DNA of 64,000 nucleotides from Cornus controversa (taxonomy: Eukaryota > Streptophyta > Magnoliopsida > Cornales > Cornaceae): the NCBI GenBank assembly GCA_026545225.1, contig CM048849.1, positions 7,776,041-7,840,040 of the forward strand, read 5' to 3'. Every line of letters starts with the position of its first letter. Position 1 is the stretch's first letter. Below the pieces are notes generated by a model. That model was not told where the DNA came from, ran no database searches, and saw only the letters and a program-made list of their open reading frames with translations. Shown here one piece after another: positions 62,217-64,000 of the stretch. The position numbers were made by a program, and so were the translations under genes.

Positions 62217-62659
62217 TGTACACACAAATTTCATGTCTGAAAATCTAGGAACGAAAATTAGTGACAAATAAACAATTTTTATTGATTCAAGAAAAAGGGT
62301 ACAATCCTCTGTAAATATTTACAAAAGAAATATGAAGATAAGGTCCTCTGATTCGATCTCCTTGGTAATCCGGCTTCAAGGGCTGCAAGAGCTTGATCTT
62401 GAGTTGGATTGAAACTTTGGTGAAGAACGGCACGTGGATGATGTGCTTGTTGTTCTTCTCCTTCAGGGTTTAGATGCTTTGGAGTTTTGGATTTTGAGTG
62501 AAGAGTTTTGCAGAGCTTCAGCTTTTTTTGATAATCTTCCGGGCTCTTTTCTCCCACCTTTGGACCTTTATTTATAGGCTCACCGGAGGGGTAGATTTGT
62601 AATTTTCTTTTTCTTTAATAATTATCCTATAATTATCTTTTATGATAATTTTGATAATT

Positions 62660-62696
<37 letters not shown>

Positions 62697-62874
62697 CCTA
62701 TTTTCAAGTGGGCTTTGACTTCTTAGACAATTTAGACCAGCCCATAACTCATTTATTTGTGGTGGGTCTGGCTTTAAATTATCTGACTCATTGGGCCATA
62801 TTTTAAAGTGGGCTAAACTGAAGATAAACCCAAATTGTATTTTGGGTCTATCATGTAATTTTTTAATGTCTACA
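62217..62874 (-). repeat. Right complete LTR of the inverted dimer (658 bp)
   Basis: Read on its own strand from TGTAGACATT to TGTGTGTACA, with the (AT)n tract at about 62664-62692 and TATAAATAAA at 62567-62576. It differs from the left LTR by scattered substitutions and repeat length. Confidence 0.9.
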
Positions 62875-62965
62875 CCTGTATTTTATTTTGTTTGATTTAT
62901 TTTAATTTCCTGTCTTAGGTCCATGTTATATTACAAGGACATGAACCCTCCACCTTGCACTTTGG

Positions 62966-63352
62966 TGTTGGACTTTGGGTTTGGATCCAAATTGGGGCAT
63001 CCATGGGTGGCCTGATTAAGAAACCATAATGTTTATATTGGGGGTTAAGAAATAAGACAATATAAATATGTTATATTGTCTAATTTCTAGAGATGCAAGA
63101 TATGCAATATATCTTACAGATACATAGTCTAGAAAATCTCTCTCTTTCTCTCTCAATTGTCTTGGAGATCAAAGAAGAAGCTCTTGGACTATGGGTTTAA
63201 GAATTACACTTGTTTTCGTAGTGTAGTTCCACCACGAGATCGAAAGAGGCTTCAAAACACGTGAATCAATCGGTTTGTTTATCCTTTGGGTCAAAAGCTA
63301 TATCAAGGTAACCCGATTCGCTTTCGTAATAATTAATATTTTTTTTTTTACA
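62966..63352 (+). repeat. Probable Ty1/copia-type LTR (387 bp)
   Basis: Starts TGTTGGACTTTG and ends TTTTTTTACA, with TG/CA borders and a TATA-like AATATAAATATG near 63061. A tRNA-Met-type primer-binding site follows. A copia assignment rests on LTR size and this arrangement only; the start is a best guess. Confidence 0.5.
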
Positions 63353-63353
63353 T

Positions 63354-63365
63354 TGGTATCAAAGT
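63354..63365 (+). promoter_or_regulatory. Primer-binding site after the probable copia LTR
   Basis: TGGTATCAAAGT, complementary to the initiator tRNA-Met end apart from one or two positions, one base after the LTR end. Confidence 0.6.
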
Positions 63366-64000
63366 CATATGGGTTGTTTTCGTGCATAATATGCCTTTGA
63401 ATGATTAAAGCATGCTTAGAATAAATTTGTGGGAATTTATTACATGAAAATAATGTTTATTTTGTAAAAAATTCATATCTCATAAAATAGACATCTGTTA
63501 GGGCTGATTTTTAGTATGTTGTAGCCCCTATTCATGTTATTATATTTGGAAATTTTCGTACAAATTTTTTTTATATTTGCATAATTTGGATGTACGGTTT
63601 ATGAGAGATGAGTCTAGAAAGTTTTGGATCGAACCAGGATTTTTAGGAAAAAGATGAATTGCAGATTTTTTCCTTGTCCACTCTCACCCGAGAGAGTGTA
63701 GTTCACCACCATAGGTACAAGGCTCTGATCAACCTAACGACCACACCAATAGGTAAAGGATAAGCAATCGATCATAATGGTGGTCATCTCGTTGCTAAAG
63801 GAGGCCAAAAAGGTGGCACTTGGGTCCCACGCATTGCTCAACTCTTCCACACGTGTCACAAGCAGAAAAAAGGGAGGGGGGTTACTCATATGGCCACTTG
63901 CGCCAGGTGGCTCGTGCAGTACTTCTAGGGGTTCCATTTTTGGCCCCGTTTTTTCCAATGTCCTTGGAATTTTATTTTCAATTTTTCTATAATTTCAAAA
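63366..64000 (+). mobile_element. Leader region of the probable copia element, runs off the window
   Basis: Noncoding DNA downstream of the primer-binding site. No gag start was recognised before the window ends; short open frames on both strands are unconvincing. Confidence 0.35.

Larger units (their letters stand above)
52245..62874. mobile_element. Inverted dimer of a gag-only LTR retrotransposon
   Basis: Two copies of the same element face each other tail to tail. Left arm 52245-57800 (plus): full LTR, primer-binding site, gag, two tandem-repeat blocks, purine block, polypurine tract, first 175 bp of the 3' LTR. Right arm 57801-62874 (minus): the same in mirror order, with 184 bp of the 3' LTR. 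The outer ends are TGTAGAC and GTCTACA, and the whole is flanked by one 5-bp duplication CCTGT (52240-52244, 62875-62879), so it behaves as a single insertion. The arms differ by scattered substitutions, indels and repeat numbers. No protease, RT or integrase is present. Confidence 0.93.

Noticed and set aside
52245-62874. Assembly artefact producing a false inverted copy
   Set aside because: The arms differ by many substitutions, a 54-bp deletion, repeat numbers and private stops, and the outer ends share a 5-bp duplication. A collapsed or mirrored assembly would give identical arms.
52245-62874. Two independent insertions in opposite orientation
   Set aside because: That would need each copy to have its own 5' and 3' LTR and duplication. 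Here both 3' LTRs stop within 9 bases of each other and only one outer duplication exists.
63734-63992. Frames of 74 and 71 codons on opposite strands
   Set aside because: They overlap each other in the leader of a probable retroelement and show no domain.

Overview
This is plant nuclear DNA, most likely from a eudicot with a repeat-rich genome. It is AT-rich, the two real genes are intron-split with canonical GT/AG borders, one of them encodes a protein imported into plastids, and about two thirds of the window is LTR retrotransposons, hAT and Mutator-like DNA. I could not identify the species. No tRNA, rRNA, CRISPR array or bacterial-type operon was seen.

Layout. (1) 1-25701 is a nest of Ty3/gypsy debris. 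A plus-strand gypsy remnant (LTR tail to 1937, integrase tail 1938-2508, polypurine tract, new LTR from 3094) was entered by a complete but dead minus-strand gypsy element (3822-13485; 2.5-kb LTRs, 5-bp duplication GATTT). Further along, the same LTR-type DNA was entered by a 6-kb hAT transposon (15066-21090; 8-bp duplication GTTACGGG) whose transposase is open except for one stop codon. More gypsy LTR pieces fill 21099-25701. (2) 25702-28950 is low-copy DNA carrying two long-TIR Mutator-like MITEs, the second ending about 230 bp upstream of a gene. (3) 28951-44945, plus strand, is a 14-exon NEMF/Rqc2 gene (1167 codons) of the ribosome-associated quality-control pathway; its introns hold a LINE fragment, a hairpin MITE, a 1.8-kb Mutator-like element and a tandem duplication. 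(4) 44946-46918, between the two convergent genes, holds a degenerate hAT-type element and another 9-bp-TSD MITE. (5) 46919-51355, minus strand, is a 7-exon nuclear gene for plastid ribosomal protein S1 (413 codons). (6) 52245-62874 is a 10.6-kb inverted dimer of a gag-only LTR retrotransposon: two copies joined tail to tail inside their 3' LTRs, bounded as a single unit by one 5-bp duplication (CCTGT). (7) 62875-64000 begins with a copia-like LTR and primer-binding site.

The two host genes both act around translation (rescue of stalled ribosomes in the cytosol; initiation on plastid ribosomes), but nothing here shows that they are co-regulated. The most unusual observations are the palindromic retrotransposon dimer, with a 9-nt snap-back-like centre where the LTR's (AT)n tract begins, and an array of small hairpins in a gypsy LTR (about 13805-14073) that share a loop (core GAGTTGTCCA) but have different, self-complementary stems.
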